Shown piece after piece: positions 27,056-35,151 of a DNA stretch of 64,000 nucleotides; positions within the stretch are counted from its first letter, which is position 1, and each line of letters starts with the position of its first letter. The notes under the pieces were generated by a model, which saw only the letters and a program-made list of their open reading frames with translations, did no database searches and was not told where the DNA came from. The DNA is taken from contig NZ_KI530735.1 of NCBI RefSeq assembly GCF_000488215.1, positions 58,534 to 122,533 on the forward strand. Direction: 5' to 3'. The DNA is from Acinetobacter nectaris CIP 110549 (lineage in GTDB: Bacteria; Pseudomonadota; Gammaproteobacteria; Pseudomonadales; Moraxellaceae). The position numbers and the translations under genes were made by a program.

Positions 27056-28018
27056 TTAACGCTGTGGATCGCGTTTTTTAAAATTTGGCTTTTTTGTCAC
27101 ATTTAATGGTCTTTTTGGACGTTCTGATGAGTTTGAAGGCTTACTATTTGTAGGCGCTGCCCCTTCACTTTCATCTCTACGCTGTTGACGTAGATATCCA
27201 CCACGACGCGCTGCCATTGGTTTTTCAGTCATACGGTCTGCACGACGTTTTGCAAGACCAAATAACCCCGTACCTTGGCGTGGTTTAAGTTCAACCAGTT
27301 TGGCTAAAATGTCGATGTCTTGTTTATCAAGTTCAATCCAACGACCTGTACGTAGTTCTCTTGGTAAAATGACTGAACCATAACGTGTACGTAGTAAACG
27401 ACTTACTTTTAACTCTTGAGATTCAAAGAGGCGACGTACTTCACGATTACGTCCTTCTTTCACTACAACTTGATACCAACGGTTAATTCCTTCACCGCCT
27501 AAATCTGTGATTGATTCAAACTTTGCAGGGCCATCTTCAAGTTCTACACCTTTAATTAAAGTTTGACGCATTTCTGGGGTAAGATCACCCATAACGCGTA
27601 CAGCATATTCACGCTCAACTTCATTGGAAGGGTGCATTAAGCGGTTTGCGAGTTCACCATCATTTGTGAACAGCAATAAGCCAGTACTGTTTATATCTAA
27701 ACGACCAACCATAACCCAACGGTCATTTGCAATTTGTGGGAGATTGTCAAATACAGTAGGTCTTTGCTCTGGATCATTTCGAGAACAAATTTCACCTTCA
27801 GGCTTATAGTAAACAAGCACACGACGACGAATTTCTTCTTCTAGTTGAAACTGTACCTTACGACCATCGATACGAAGTTCATCGCCAAACTCAATGCGTT
27901 CGCCCACTTGAGCGACTTTACCATTGACGCTTACACGGCCAGCAGCAATAACTTCTTCCATGTAGCGACGCGACCCCAAACCAACGCGGGCTAAAACTTT
28001 TTGTAACTTTTCACTCAT
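27056..28018 (-). CDS. rluB: 23S rRNA pseudouridine synthase B
   Basis: The 320-residue protein has an N-terminal S4 RNA-binding domain (LQKVLARVGLGSRRYMEEVI) and an RsuA/RluB catalytic domain with VGRLDINSTGLLLFTNDG holding the catalytic Asp. The C terminus is a basic, disordered tail rich in Arg, Lys and Pro. RluB-type enzymes modify U2605 of 23S rRNA; RluB is favoured over RluE/F by the S4 domain and basic tail. It is downstream of scpB on the same strand. Confidence 0.85.
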   Translation of the reverse strand: MSEKLQKVLARVGLGSRRYMEEVIAAGRVSVNGKVAQVGERIEFGDELRIDGRKVQFQLEEEIRRRVLVYYKPEGEICSRNDPEQRPTVFDNLPQIANDRWVMVGRLDINSTGLLLFTNDGELANRLMHPSNEVEREYAVRVMGDLTPEMRQTLIKGVELEDGPAKFESITDLGGEGINRWYQVVVKEGRNREVRRLFESQELKVSRLLRTRYGSVILPRELRTGRWIELDKQDIDILAKLVELKPRQGTGLFGLAKRRADRMTEKPMAARRGGYLRQQRRDESEGAAPTNSKPSNSSERPKRPLNVTKKPNFKKRDPQR

Positions 28019-28059
28019 AACAGTAAACCTTAGAATTAATCAAGCAACAGTCCACCTAT

Positions 28060-28644
28060 TCACGACTTTGGTGCATTGGCATCCAGTGTCATGAAAGCTT
28101 CCTTGGCATCCTGCAGGGAAGGCAATTGACCTAAAGATGACAGGCCAAAAGCATTTAAAAATTGGGGAGTGGTAACAAGTAAGGCAGGTCTTCCTGGAAG
28201 TTCACGGAAACCTGATTCTCTAATCCAACTCCAATCAAATAAATTTTTCAATATTTGACTATTATTTGTTACACCACGAATTTGTTCAATATCTGCACGT
28301 GTAACAGGTTGATGGTATGCAATTACAGCAATTGTTTCGAGCAGTGATGGAGATAACTTTGTCGGACGTTCTGGCCATGTTTGCGCAATAATATCACGAT
28401 ATTTTGCACGAACTTGAAACCGAAACCCTTGTGCTGTTTCAACCAATTCGATAGATCTACCATGCTGTAATAGGGTTAATTGTTTTAAAAAATATCTGAG
28501 CTGTGTTTTATTATATTGATTTTTAAATGCTTCTTTCAAGCGTGCAATTGAGACAGGTGCATCACTTGCAAAAATAATAGCTTCTAGCTGCATAATAACT
28601 TCATGATGATTCTCATCTTCTAAAATAGTTGTGATATCTGTCAT
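28060..28644 (-). CDS. scpB: Segregation and condensation protein B
   Basis: The 194-residue protein has the two winged-helix domains of ScpB. The hallmarks are EAIIFASDAPVSIARL, LSPSLLETIAVIAYHQPVTRADIEQIRGV and the WIRESGFRELPGRPALLVTT region. It works with ScpA and SMC in chromosome compaction. Three bases separate it from scpA, so they form one operon. Confidence 0.93.
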   Translation of the reverse strand: MTDITTILEDENHHEVIMQLEAIIFASDAPVSIARLKEAFKNQYNKTQLRYFLKQLTLLQHGRSIELVETAQGFRFQVRAKYRDIIAQTWPERPTKLSPSLLETIAVIAYHQPVTRADIEQIRGVTNNSQILKNLFDWSWIRESGFRELPGRPALLVTTPQFLNAFGLSSLGQLPSLQDAKEAFMTLDANAPKS

Positions 28645-28647
28645 GTT

Positions 28648-29466
28648 TTATGCCCCTCGAATTGCCAATGGTGTTTCTTCGCCATTTGAAATAATATTGA
28701 CTTTACTTTGGCGTGTAAGCTCTAAAATTGCCATAAAGGTCACAACCATTCCCATTTTTCCTTGGCTTGGTTTAAGCAGCGTATCGAAAGTAAATGTCTT
28801 ACCTGTATCTAGGCAGTATTGTACATACGCAATTCTTTCTTCTAGCTGCACAGGTTCTTGTTCTATTTTATGTGTAATGGGTTCGGGACGGTTAAAAACA
28901 CAAAGTAAAGCAAGCTTTAAAGATTCCGCATCATAACCTTCATAGGTCTTAGATGTATTATTGACTGTTACATTGGTGGGGAAAGTATCACGCTCGAGGA
29001 TATTTAAAGCATCAAGTTTTTCTGCTGCATCTTTAATGCGTAAATATGTTTCGAGTTTTTGGATTAACTGCTGTTTAGGGTCTTTTTCTAAATTTATTGC
29101 TTTAGGCTTAGGAAGTAATAAACGTGATTTTAGATCTGCTAGGAGTGCTGCCATCACCATATAATCGGCAGTAAGCTCAATGTTCATGGACTTCATGGCA
29201 CTTATATAGGTGAGATATTGTGTTGCAATAGGGGTAATATCTAACTGTAATAAGTCAAACCCATTTTTTTGAATGAGATAAATTAAAAAGTCGAGTGGGC
29301 CTTCGAAATGTTCTAACAGAATTTCAAATGCTGAAGGTGGGATATATAAATCTTCAGGAATAACTTCTTGCCATTCATCCATAACACGGATCGATGTAGA
29401 AGTATCCATCGATGGAAAGATGGGAGAGTTCATGTCGTATTGGGCCACGCGAATTTTCAAAAGCAT
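28648..29466 (-). CDS. scpA: Segregation and condensation protein A
   Basis: The protein is the kleisin partner of ScpB and SMC. The family N-terminal motif FEGPLDFLIYLIQKNGFDLLQLDITPIATQYL and ADYMVMAALLADLKSRLLLP are clear, and the C-terminal winged helix contains VTFMAILELTRQSKVNI. The start is uncertain: TTG at 29478, ATG at 29466 and ATG at 29433 are all in frame and none has a strong Shine-Dalgarno. 29466 is used, giving 272 residues. Confidence 0.9.
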   Translation of the reverse strand: MLLKIRVAQYDMNSPIFPSMDTSTSIRVMDEWQEVIPEDLYIPPSAFEILLEHFEGPLDFLIYLIQKNGFDLLQLDITPIATQYLTYISAMKSMNIELTADYMVMAALLADLKSRLLLPKPKAINLEKDPKQQLIQKLETYLRIKDAAEKLDALNILERDTFPTNVTVNNTSKTYEGYDAESLKLALLCVFNRPEPITHKIEQEPVQLEERIAYVQYCLDTGKTFTFDTLLKPSQGKMGMVVTFMAILELTRQSKVNIISNGEETPLAIRGA

Positions 29467-29590
29467 GATGAAGCTCAACTGATACGAAGTTGAGCCACGT
29501 ATGATTTCATTCTAACTGAATTATTTATGTTAATAAATTAAAAAGGTGAAAAATATTTAATCGAGTTAGAGATTAATTTTGGAAATAACT

Positions 29591-30208
29591 TTATTCAAAT
29601 GCACTTACATCTGCAAACCCATGACGAATAACAGCAGGTTGATCACCTGATAAATCTACAATACTAGTTACATGAAGTGTGCCAAATCCACTATCTAGGA
29701 AAACATCTACACGTTTTTCGAGTTGCATTTCAATTTCATAAGGGTCGTCAAGTGGGTCATCTTGTTTTGGTAAAATTAGAGTACTTGTAAGAAGCGGTTC
29801 ACCAAGCTCTTTAAGCAGCATTTGGCATATTGTATTGTCTGGTACACGAAGACCAATTGTTTTTTTCTTAGGATGCATTAAGCGGCGAGGAACTTCACTT
29901 GTTGCAGGTAAAATAAATGTAATGGTTGAAGGGGTATGTGACTTGAGAAGACGATAGGTTGCATTGTCTACTCTTGCAAAGTTTGCAAGATGCGATAAGT
30001 CGCTACACAAAATAGTATATTGGTGTTTACTGTCTAACTGTCTAATTTGAGCAATTCTTTCTATTGCAGCCTTATTGCCAATTTGGCAGCCAATTGCGTA
30101 GGCTGTATCTGTTGGGTAGATAATCACTTCACCATTACGAATTCTTTCCACTGCCTGTTGAATAAGCCTTGGTTGTGGGTTGTCTGGGTGAACTCTTAAG
30201 TGAAGCAC
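29591..30208 (-). CDS. yciO: YciO/Sua5/YrdC-family protein
   Basis: The 205-residue protein has the YrdC-fold signature IIYPTDTAYAIGCQIGNKAA and STITFILPAT...IGLRVPDN. The start LHLRVHPDNPQPRLI fits the YciO branch rather than TsaC. The family makes threonylcarbamoyl-AMP for the t6A tRNA modification, but YciO is not clearly the main enzyme for that. It stands between scpA and epmC on the minus strand with its own spacing. Confidence 0.8.
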   Translation of the reverse strand: MLHLRVHPDNPQPRLIQQAVERIRNGEVIIYPTDTAYAIGCQIGNKAAIERIAQIRQLDSKHQYTILCSDLSHLANFARVDNATYRLLKSHTPSTITFILPATSEVPRRLMHPKKKTIGLRVPDNTICQMLLKELGEPLLTSTLILPKQDDPLDDPYEIEMQLEKRVDVFLDSGFGTLHVTSIVDLSGDQPAVIRHGFADVSAFE

Positions 30209-30299
30209 TTTTTATCTCCAAAATGGTCTTCAGTAAGCGGGTATTATGTATCTAATGCTTAAAATTTACCAATAAATTGTAAGTATTTATTTGGCTTAA

Positions 30300-30962
30300 T
30301 TAGTCAAGCTCTTCTCGTTGAAACTCATCGAATGAAATAAGCTGTCCGTTTCTAGTACTCTGACAAATGTAGTAAATGAAGTAAGCTGCATCCTGAGGTA
30401 ACTTGGTTTTGCCTAGAAAAAGAGATTTAACTTGTTGATACACATTGTCTTTAAAGTAGTGACTGTCGCCTGCATCTCCTGTTAAATTGTCAAGTGATAC
30501 GCGGAATCGTCTGCCAAAAGCCTTTGCAAACAACCATTCAATTGCTTGAGGTTTTACTTCAACTTGTTCAAAAACAGCCTGTTGTTCTTTGGTTCGTCCA
30601 TCAGGAGCATACCAATAACCTAAATCGGGAAGTGTTCTACGATGTTTCCCTGCGATTGTCCAATGGCTAATTTCATGTAAGGCACTATTAAAGAAACCAT
30701 GTGCAAATTGGATGCGCGCAGGGGTTTGATTTTGTGCTGGAAAATATTCAGGTTCGTATTCTCCCTTAATTAGTTTGACATTATGGTGGGAAAACCAATG
30801 ATTAAAGTGTAAAATAAGCCAATCCACTTGCGATTCTTCAGTCGTTAATGTATGCCAAGGCGATAGCTGTATCTGTGTTGCTGGTAGGCAAGAGTCCAAG
30901 TTGGTTAGGGTGTAGACAAGTAATGACGAATGAGTCTTAGGTTGCTTTAGCAACGATTGCAT
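30300..30962 (-). CDS. epmC: Elongation factor P hydroxylase
   Basis: The 220-residue protein has the YfcM/EpmC pattern: EPEYFPA, HGFFNSALHEISHWTIAGKHRR (given here in part, with the HExxH-like iron ligands), LGYWYAPDGR and FEQVEVKPQAIEWLFAKAFG. EpmC hydroxylates the beta-lysylated lysine of EF-P after EpmA and EpmB. Neither those genes nor efp lies in the window, so the pathway here is partial. Confidence 0.85.
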   Translation of the reverse strand: MQSLLKQPKTHSSLLVYTLTNLDSCLPATQIQLSPWHTLTTEESQVDWLILHFNHWFSHHNVKLIKGEYEPEYFPAQNQTPARIQFAHGFFNSALHEISHWTIAGKHRRTLPDLGYWYAPDGRTKEQQAVFEQVEVKPQAIEWLFAKAFGRRFRVSLDNLTGDAGDSHYFKDNVYQQVKSLFLGKTKLPQDAAYFIYYICQSTRNGQLISFDEFQREELD

Positions 30963-31057
30963 GACTTAATTTACCCGATAGTTCTGTTTTAAAGTGGGAA
31001 ATTGTATCTTAAACTTTGACAGAGTTCAGATGAATTTGTAGAATTGCCGCCTTAATT

Positions 31058-31615
31058 ATGTCAGCAAATACCTTTCCGGCACAAATTGAGCCGTTTAAAT
31101 GGGCTGAACAAGGCTTTACATGGTCAGGTAAACTGCCCCTGTCTCGCTTTGCTCGAATCGCTCGTGAAGCCGTTGAATCTGTTGATCATCAACAGGTTCA
31201 AATAAACTGTAAGCTATCAATGGACGCATATTTACGTCTAGTGTGGTTGGATGTACAAGCGGAAACGCAAGTACCTTTAGAGTGCCAACGTTGTTTAGGT
31301 ACTGTAGAGGAACCTTTAGTTTCTCATGTTCATTTAGCGCTAGTCGAAGATGAGTCACTGATAGAGCGCTTGGATGAGGATGCTGATTTCGTCGTTCTAG
31401 GTGAAAATGATTCTTCAACAAAGGGATCTTTTGATCAACCTGCTGTTGTTGATTTACTTGCACTGATAGAAGACGAGTTATTATTGTTGTTGCCATTGTC
31501 TCCTAAACATGATGTTTGTGAGCATAAGCATCAACCTACCGAGCAGGACGTTGTTGAAGAAAAACGGGATAATCCGTTTGATGTATTGGCAAGTTTGAAG
31601 GGTAAACTTAACTAA
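31058..31615 (+). CDS. yceD: YceD family protein (DUF177)
   Basis: The 185-residue protein has the cysteine pair ECQRCLG and the acidic C-terminal half of YceD/DUF177 (CEHKHQP, NPFDVLASLKGKLN). In E. coli it is linked to 23S rRNA accumulation and always sits before rpmF, as here with a 75-base gap. Co-transcription with rpmF is inferred from this arrangement. Confidence 0.85.
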   Translation: MSANTFPAQIEPFKWAEQGFTWSGKLPLSRFARIAREAVESVDHQQVQINCKLSMDAYLRLVWLDVQAETQVPLECQRCLGTVEEPLVSHVHLALVEDESLIERLDEDADFVVLGENDSSTKGSFDQPAVVDLLALIEDELLLLLPLSPKHDVCEHKHQPTEQDVVEEKRDNPFDVLASLKGKLN

Positions 31616-31690
31616 AAAGTATGCTATACTTGTTGGTTAAGACAACTATTTTGTTCTGATCCATTTTTTCGTTTTTTGTAAGGAGCCATC

Positions 31691-31873
31691 ATGGCCGTTC
31701 AGCAAAACCGTAAAAGTCGCTCTCGCCGTGACATGCGCCGTTCACATGACGCTTTAACCGAGAATGCATTAACTGTAGACCAAGCTACTGGTGAGACTCA
31801 CCGTCGTCACCACGTAACTAAAGACGGTTTTTACCGTGGTCGTCAATTATTCGCTAAAGCAAGTGCTGAATAA
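31691..31873 (+). CDS. rpmF: 50S ribosomal protein L32
   Basis: The 60-residue basic protein starts [21 protein letters not shown], the diagnostic L32 N terminus, and ends in a K/R-rich tail. It lacks the zinc-binding cysteines of some L32 forms, which is usual in this group. AAGGAG lies upstream of the ATG. A strong terminator follows. Confidence 0.97.
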   Translation: MAVQQNRKSRSRRDMRRSHDALTENALTVDQATGETHRRHHVTKDGFYRGRQLFAKASAE

Positions 31874-31900
31874 TTGAAGCTATTAGGCATTTGCTTAATA

Positions 31901-31930
31901 AAAAAAGGGAGCGTAAGCTCCTTTTTTTAT
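31901..31930 (+). terminator. Terminator after rpmF
   Basis: AAAAAAGGGAGC / GCTCCTTTTTTT with loop GTAA, one G-U pair, and a T run. Confidence 0.9.
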
Positions 31931-32024
31931 TGCGTGAAATGTTCTATTTGGCAATTAAAAAGTATAAAAAATAATGATAAATTGCACCCCGTAACTTCAA
32001 AAGAAGATAAAAAAGGATTCTTAT

Positions 32025-33011
32025 ATGTCTGCTAAACAACTTGAGCAAGCTGCTCAAGCAGAAAGAACGGCATTTGTTTTTCCTGGACAGGGCTCACAAA
32101 AAGTTGGCATGCTTGCAGAGATGGCTGACCAATTTAGTGAAGTGAGAGAAACATTTGCTGAGGCATCTGATGCTGTAGGCTTTGATTTGTGGAATATTGC
32201 ACAAACAGGTGAGGGGCTAAATCAAACTGAAAATACTCAGCCTGTATTACTCACAGCAAGTATTGCACTTTGGCGTGTTTGGTTGTCTTTAGGAGGCGTT
32301 GCTCCAAAGTTTTTAGCAGGTCATTCTCTTGGTGAGTATAGTGCATTGGTTGCAGGAAAAGCACTTACACTTACAGATGCTGTTAAGTTAGTAAATTTAC
32401 GTGGTCAACTTATGCAGCACGCAGTTCCTCAGGGAGCAGGTGCAATGGCTGCTATTTTAGGCTTAGCAGATGAAAACGTGTTAGAGCTGTGTCAGCAAGC
32501 TTCTCTTACAGGAGAGGGGAGTGTTGAGGCTGCTAACTTTAATACCAAAGGACAAATTGTTATTGCGGGTACAACAAACTTAGTTGAACAAGTAATGGCA
32601 ACTGTGAAAGCTCAGAGCGGTAAAGCAATTGCATTACCTGTTTCTGTACCTTCTCACTGTTCTTTAATGAAATCAGCAGCAGAAAAGTTCGCAGAAGCTT
32701 TGGAACAAACTGCCATTGAGTTACCTATTGTTCCTGTAATACAAAATGTAAATGCCAAAGCTGCACAAAGTGTTGCTGAACTACGTCAAGCTTTAACAGA
32801 GCAATTATATAAATCTGTTCAATGGACAAGCACAATTCAGCTTTTACAAGATCAAGGTATAGACTACATTGTTGAATGTGGGCCAGGAAATGTTTTAAGT
32901 AATATGGCAAAACGTTTGCCAAATATTGAGAAAACATTTGCACTTGATAATAAGTCTCGTATGGAAGATGCCCTAAACGCAATTTTAGTGGCGGAAGGAA
33001 AAATTGCATGA
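32025..33011 (+). CDS. fabD: Malonyl-CoA:ACP transacylase
   Basis: The 328-residue enzyme loads malonate on ACP. FPGQGSQKVGML is near residue 20, the active-site GHSLGEYSALVAG near 99 and the catalytic His in VPSHCSLM near 205. AAGGA precedes the ATG. It overlaps fabG by four bases. The gene directly follows rpmF with no plsX or fabH in between. Confidence 0.95.
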   Translation: MSAKQLEQAAQAERTAFVFPGQGSQKVGMLAEMADQFSEVRETFAEASDAVGFDLWNIAQTGEGLNQTENTQPVLLTASIALWRVWLSLGGVAPKFLAGHSLGEYSALVAGKALTLTDAVKLVNLRGQLMQHAVPQGAGAMAAILGLADENVLELCQQASLTGEGSVEAANFNTKGQIVIAGTTNLVEQVMATVKAQSGKAIALPVSVPSHCSLMKSAAEKFAEALEQTAIELPIVPVIQNVNAKAAQSVAELRQALTEQLYKSVQWTSTIQLLQDQGIDYIVECGPGNVLSNMAKRLPNIEKTFALDNKSRMEDALNAILVAEGKIA

Positions 33012-33745
33012 CTCAAGAACAACGTAAAATTGCTTTAGTCACTGGCGCAAGCCGTGGTATTGGTGCTGCAATTGCTGCACAGCTTATCAATGATGGTTTT
33101 TTTGTTGTTGGTACAGCAACATCTGAAGCTGGTGCTGAAAAACTTACTGCACAGTTTGCAGAAGATGGTGTTGGGGCTGTATTAGATGTACGTGATGCAA
33201 CAGCAATTGATGCATTAGTAACGCATATCGAAAAAGAATATGGTTCAGTATTAGTACTTGTAAATAATGCAGGTATTACACGTGATAATCTTTTATTGCG
33301 TATGAGCGAAGATGATTGGGATGATATTTTAAATATTCATTTAAAAGCAGTATATCGTCTATCTAAGCGTGTTTTAAAAGGTATGACACGAGCTCGTTTT
33401 GGTCGAATTATTAATATTAGTTCTGTAGTTGCACACTTTGCAAACCCAGGACAGGCAAACTACTCCGCTGCTAAAGCAGGTATTGAGGCATTTAGCCGTA
33501 GCTTAGCTAAGGAAATGGGAAGCCGCCAAATTACAGTCAATAGTGTTGCACCAGGATTTATTGCAACAGAAATGACAGATCAACTTAGCGAAGAAATTCG
33601 TAAAAAAATGACTGAACAAGTCGCTTTAGCACGTCTAGGTAACCCCCAAGATATTGCTGATGCGGTCAGTTTTTTAGCTGGTGAAAAATCTAGTTACATT
33701 ACAGGTACGGTATTACATGTAAATGGCGGTCTATACATGGCTTAA
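33008..33745 (+). CDS. fabG: 3-oxoacyl-ACP reductase
   Basis: The 245-residue short-chain dehydrogenase reduces beta-ketoacyl-ACP with NADPH. The nucleotide motif TGASRGIGAA is at residues 14-23, NNAG near 88, and the catalytic Ser-Tyr-Lys set is in NISSVVAH...NYSAAKAG. The C-terminal ITGTVLHVNGGLYM is typical of FabG. It overlaps the end of fabD at ATGA. Confidence 0.95.
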   Translation: MTQEQRKIALVTGASRGIGAAIAAQLINDGFFVVGTATSEAGAEKLTAQFAEDGVGAVLDVRDATAIDALVTHIEKEYGSVLVLVNNAGITRDNLLLRMSEDDWDDILNIHLKAVYRLSKRVLKGMTRARFGRIINISSVVAHFANPGQANYSAAKAGIEAFSRSLAKEMGSRQITVNSVAPGFIATEMTDQLSEEIRKKMTEQVALARLGNPQDIADAVSFLAGEKSSYITGTVLHVNGGLYMA

Positions 33746-33830
33746 TGCTGTGCTAATAAACTTTCAATATTTGTTTTATTCCATTAAACTAACGGCATTT
33801 AAACGCCACAAGCAATGAGGAGAATTTCCT

Positions 33831-34067
33831 GTGAGCGATATCGAACAACGTGTTAAAGAAGCAGTTGCAGAACAACTAGGTATGCGCGCTGAAGAAATCA
33901 AAAACGAAGCATCTTTCACAGATGACTTAGGTGCTGACTCTTTAGATCTAGTTGAACTTGTTATGTCTTTTGAAAATGATTTCGACATCACAATTCCTGA
34001 TGAAGATTCAAATGAATTGACAACTGTTCAATCTGCAGTTGACTATGTTACTAAAAAATTAGGTTAA
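33831..34067 (+). CDS. acpP: Acyl carrier protein
   Basis: The 78-residue acidic protein holds the phosphopantetheine site [12 protein letters not shown], with Ser37 as the attachment residue. The start is GTG at 33831, fixed by GAGGAGA seven bases upstream. It follows fabG after 85 bases and ends with a strong hairpin. Confidence 0.97.
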   Translation: MSDIEQRVKEAVAEQLGMRAEEIKNEASFTDDLGADSLDLVELVMSFENDFDITIPDEDSNELTTVQSAVDYVTKKLG

Positions 34068-34079
34068 TCCCTTATTTTT

Positions 34080-34108
34080 TAAAAAGCCACGATTATCGTG
34101 GCTTTTTT
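34080..34108. terminator. Bidirectional terminator between acpP and the fimbrial adhesin
   Basis: AAAAAAGCCACGAT / TCGTGGCTTTTTT, near-perfect, with T runs on both strands. It ends directly at the stop codon of the convergent fimbrial gene. Confidence 0.88.
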
Positions 34109-35151
34109 TATTTGTAATTGATAGTGATTGTTGCCAGTCCTTGTACCTGTCCAGGAGTAACTTGTTCTTGTGTTTGTATATAGCGGGCTTTTAAAGAAAC
34201 GGGAAAGGTTTGAGTATCATTTGAAACAATTGATCCAAGTGAATAATTATGATTATTTAAGACCACTTCATTTCGATCACTCCAAAGTAGTTGAAGGTCG
34301 ACACCAGAAGCTGGAGAGCTGGTTGATGTATTCTTTATAGCTTGTGAATTATAAGCTGAAGGTGTGTAATTAAAACTTACGCCAATTTGATTCTGCTCAG
34401 TATAGGATGTGAAGTTGTCACCTCCATTACATAATACATTAACTTGAAAGTTTTGTTCGCCTTGAACCGATCCTATACCTCTGAAACTTGAGCGAGTTAC
34501 ATCATTTAGTTTGACAGTGGTATTATTATTTGTAATTAAGCAAGAGGAAGATGCAATTGTTGTTGAGTTTAGATCAACAGTTAATAAGGGTCTATTTTTA
34601 TTATTATCTGTATAGAAAAGGACATAACGTCCAGAGTTTAAACTCCCTGACTCTGTATTACTATCCGTTTTAATAATTTGAACTTTGAGTAAATATGTCT
34701 TGTCTAGTGAATAACGGTAACCAAAAACTGAAAAATATTGGAAATAAGTATTAATAAGTGAACTAAATGGAAAGTCTTTTTGTATACCATCTTCCTGTAT
34801 AGAAATACGTATACCAATCCCACCTAAATTTGTTGAGTAAATATTATTGCCAATATTACTCAGTGGACGACGTTGAGATAATTCACCTTGCGCAAGATAT
34901 GAATCTGTCCTGAAATCACAAGTCAAATAGCTTCCTTTCTGAGATACTCTGTATAACTGTTCTTTCAGAACTTGCCCAATAGAGTCAGATGGTTTCACAA
35001 CAATACGGCCTAAGTTGATATTTTGTTGTATGGTTTTTACCGTCGGAATGGTAGCAAATAGGCCGAATCTATATGGTAAACATGAAGCATAACTATGGCT
35101 TGTGAAAAAAGCGAAGAATAGAACAAGGCATATATAACGTATTATTGGCAT
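34108..35151 (-). CDS. Fimbrial tip adhesin of a chaperone-usher operon
   Basis: The 347-residue precursor has a signal peptide ending SYA. The N-terminal half is a unique domain with two cysteines, as in receptor-binding tip adhesins. The C-terminal half is pilin-like: SCLITNNNTTVKLNDV starts it and the last strand is GLATITINYK, the penultimate-Tyr end motif recognised by chaperones. The receptor cannot be predicted. It is the last gene of the operon and overlaps the usher by ten bases. Confidence 0.8.
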   Translation of the reverse strand: MPIIRYICLVLFFAFFTSHSYASCLPYRFGLFATIPTVKTIQQNINLGRIVVKPSDSIGQVLKEQLYRVSQKGSYLTCDFRTDSYLAQGELSQRRPLSNIGNNIYSTNLGGIGIRISIQEDGIQKDFPFSSLINTYFQYFSVFGYRYSLDKTYLLKVQIIKTDSNTESGSLNSGRYVLFYTDNNKNRPLLTVDLNSTTIASSSCLITNNNTTVKLNDVTRSSFRGIGSVQGEQNFQVNVLCNGGDNFTSYTEQNQIGVSFNYTPSAYNSQAIKNTSTSSPASGVDLQLLWSDRNEVVLNNHNYSLGSIVSNDTQTFPVSLKARYIQTQEQVTPGQVQGLATITINYK

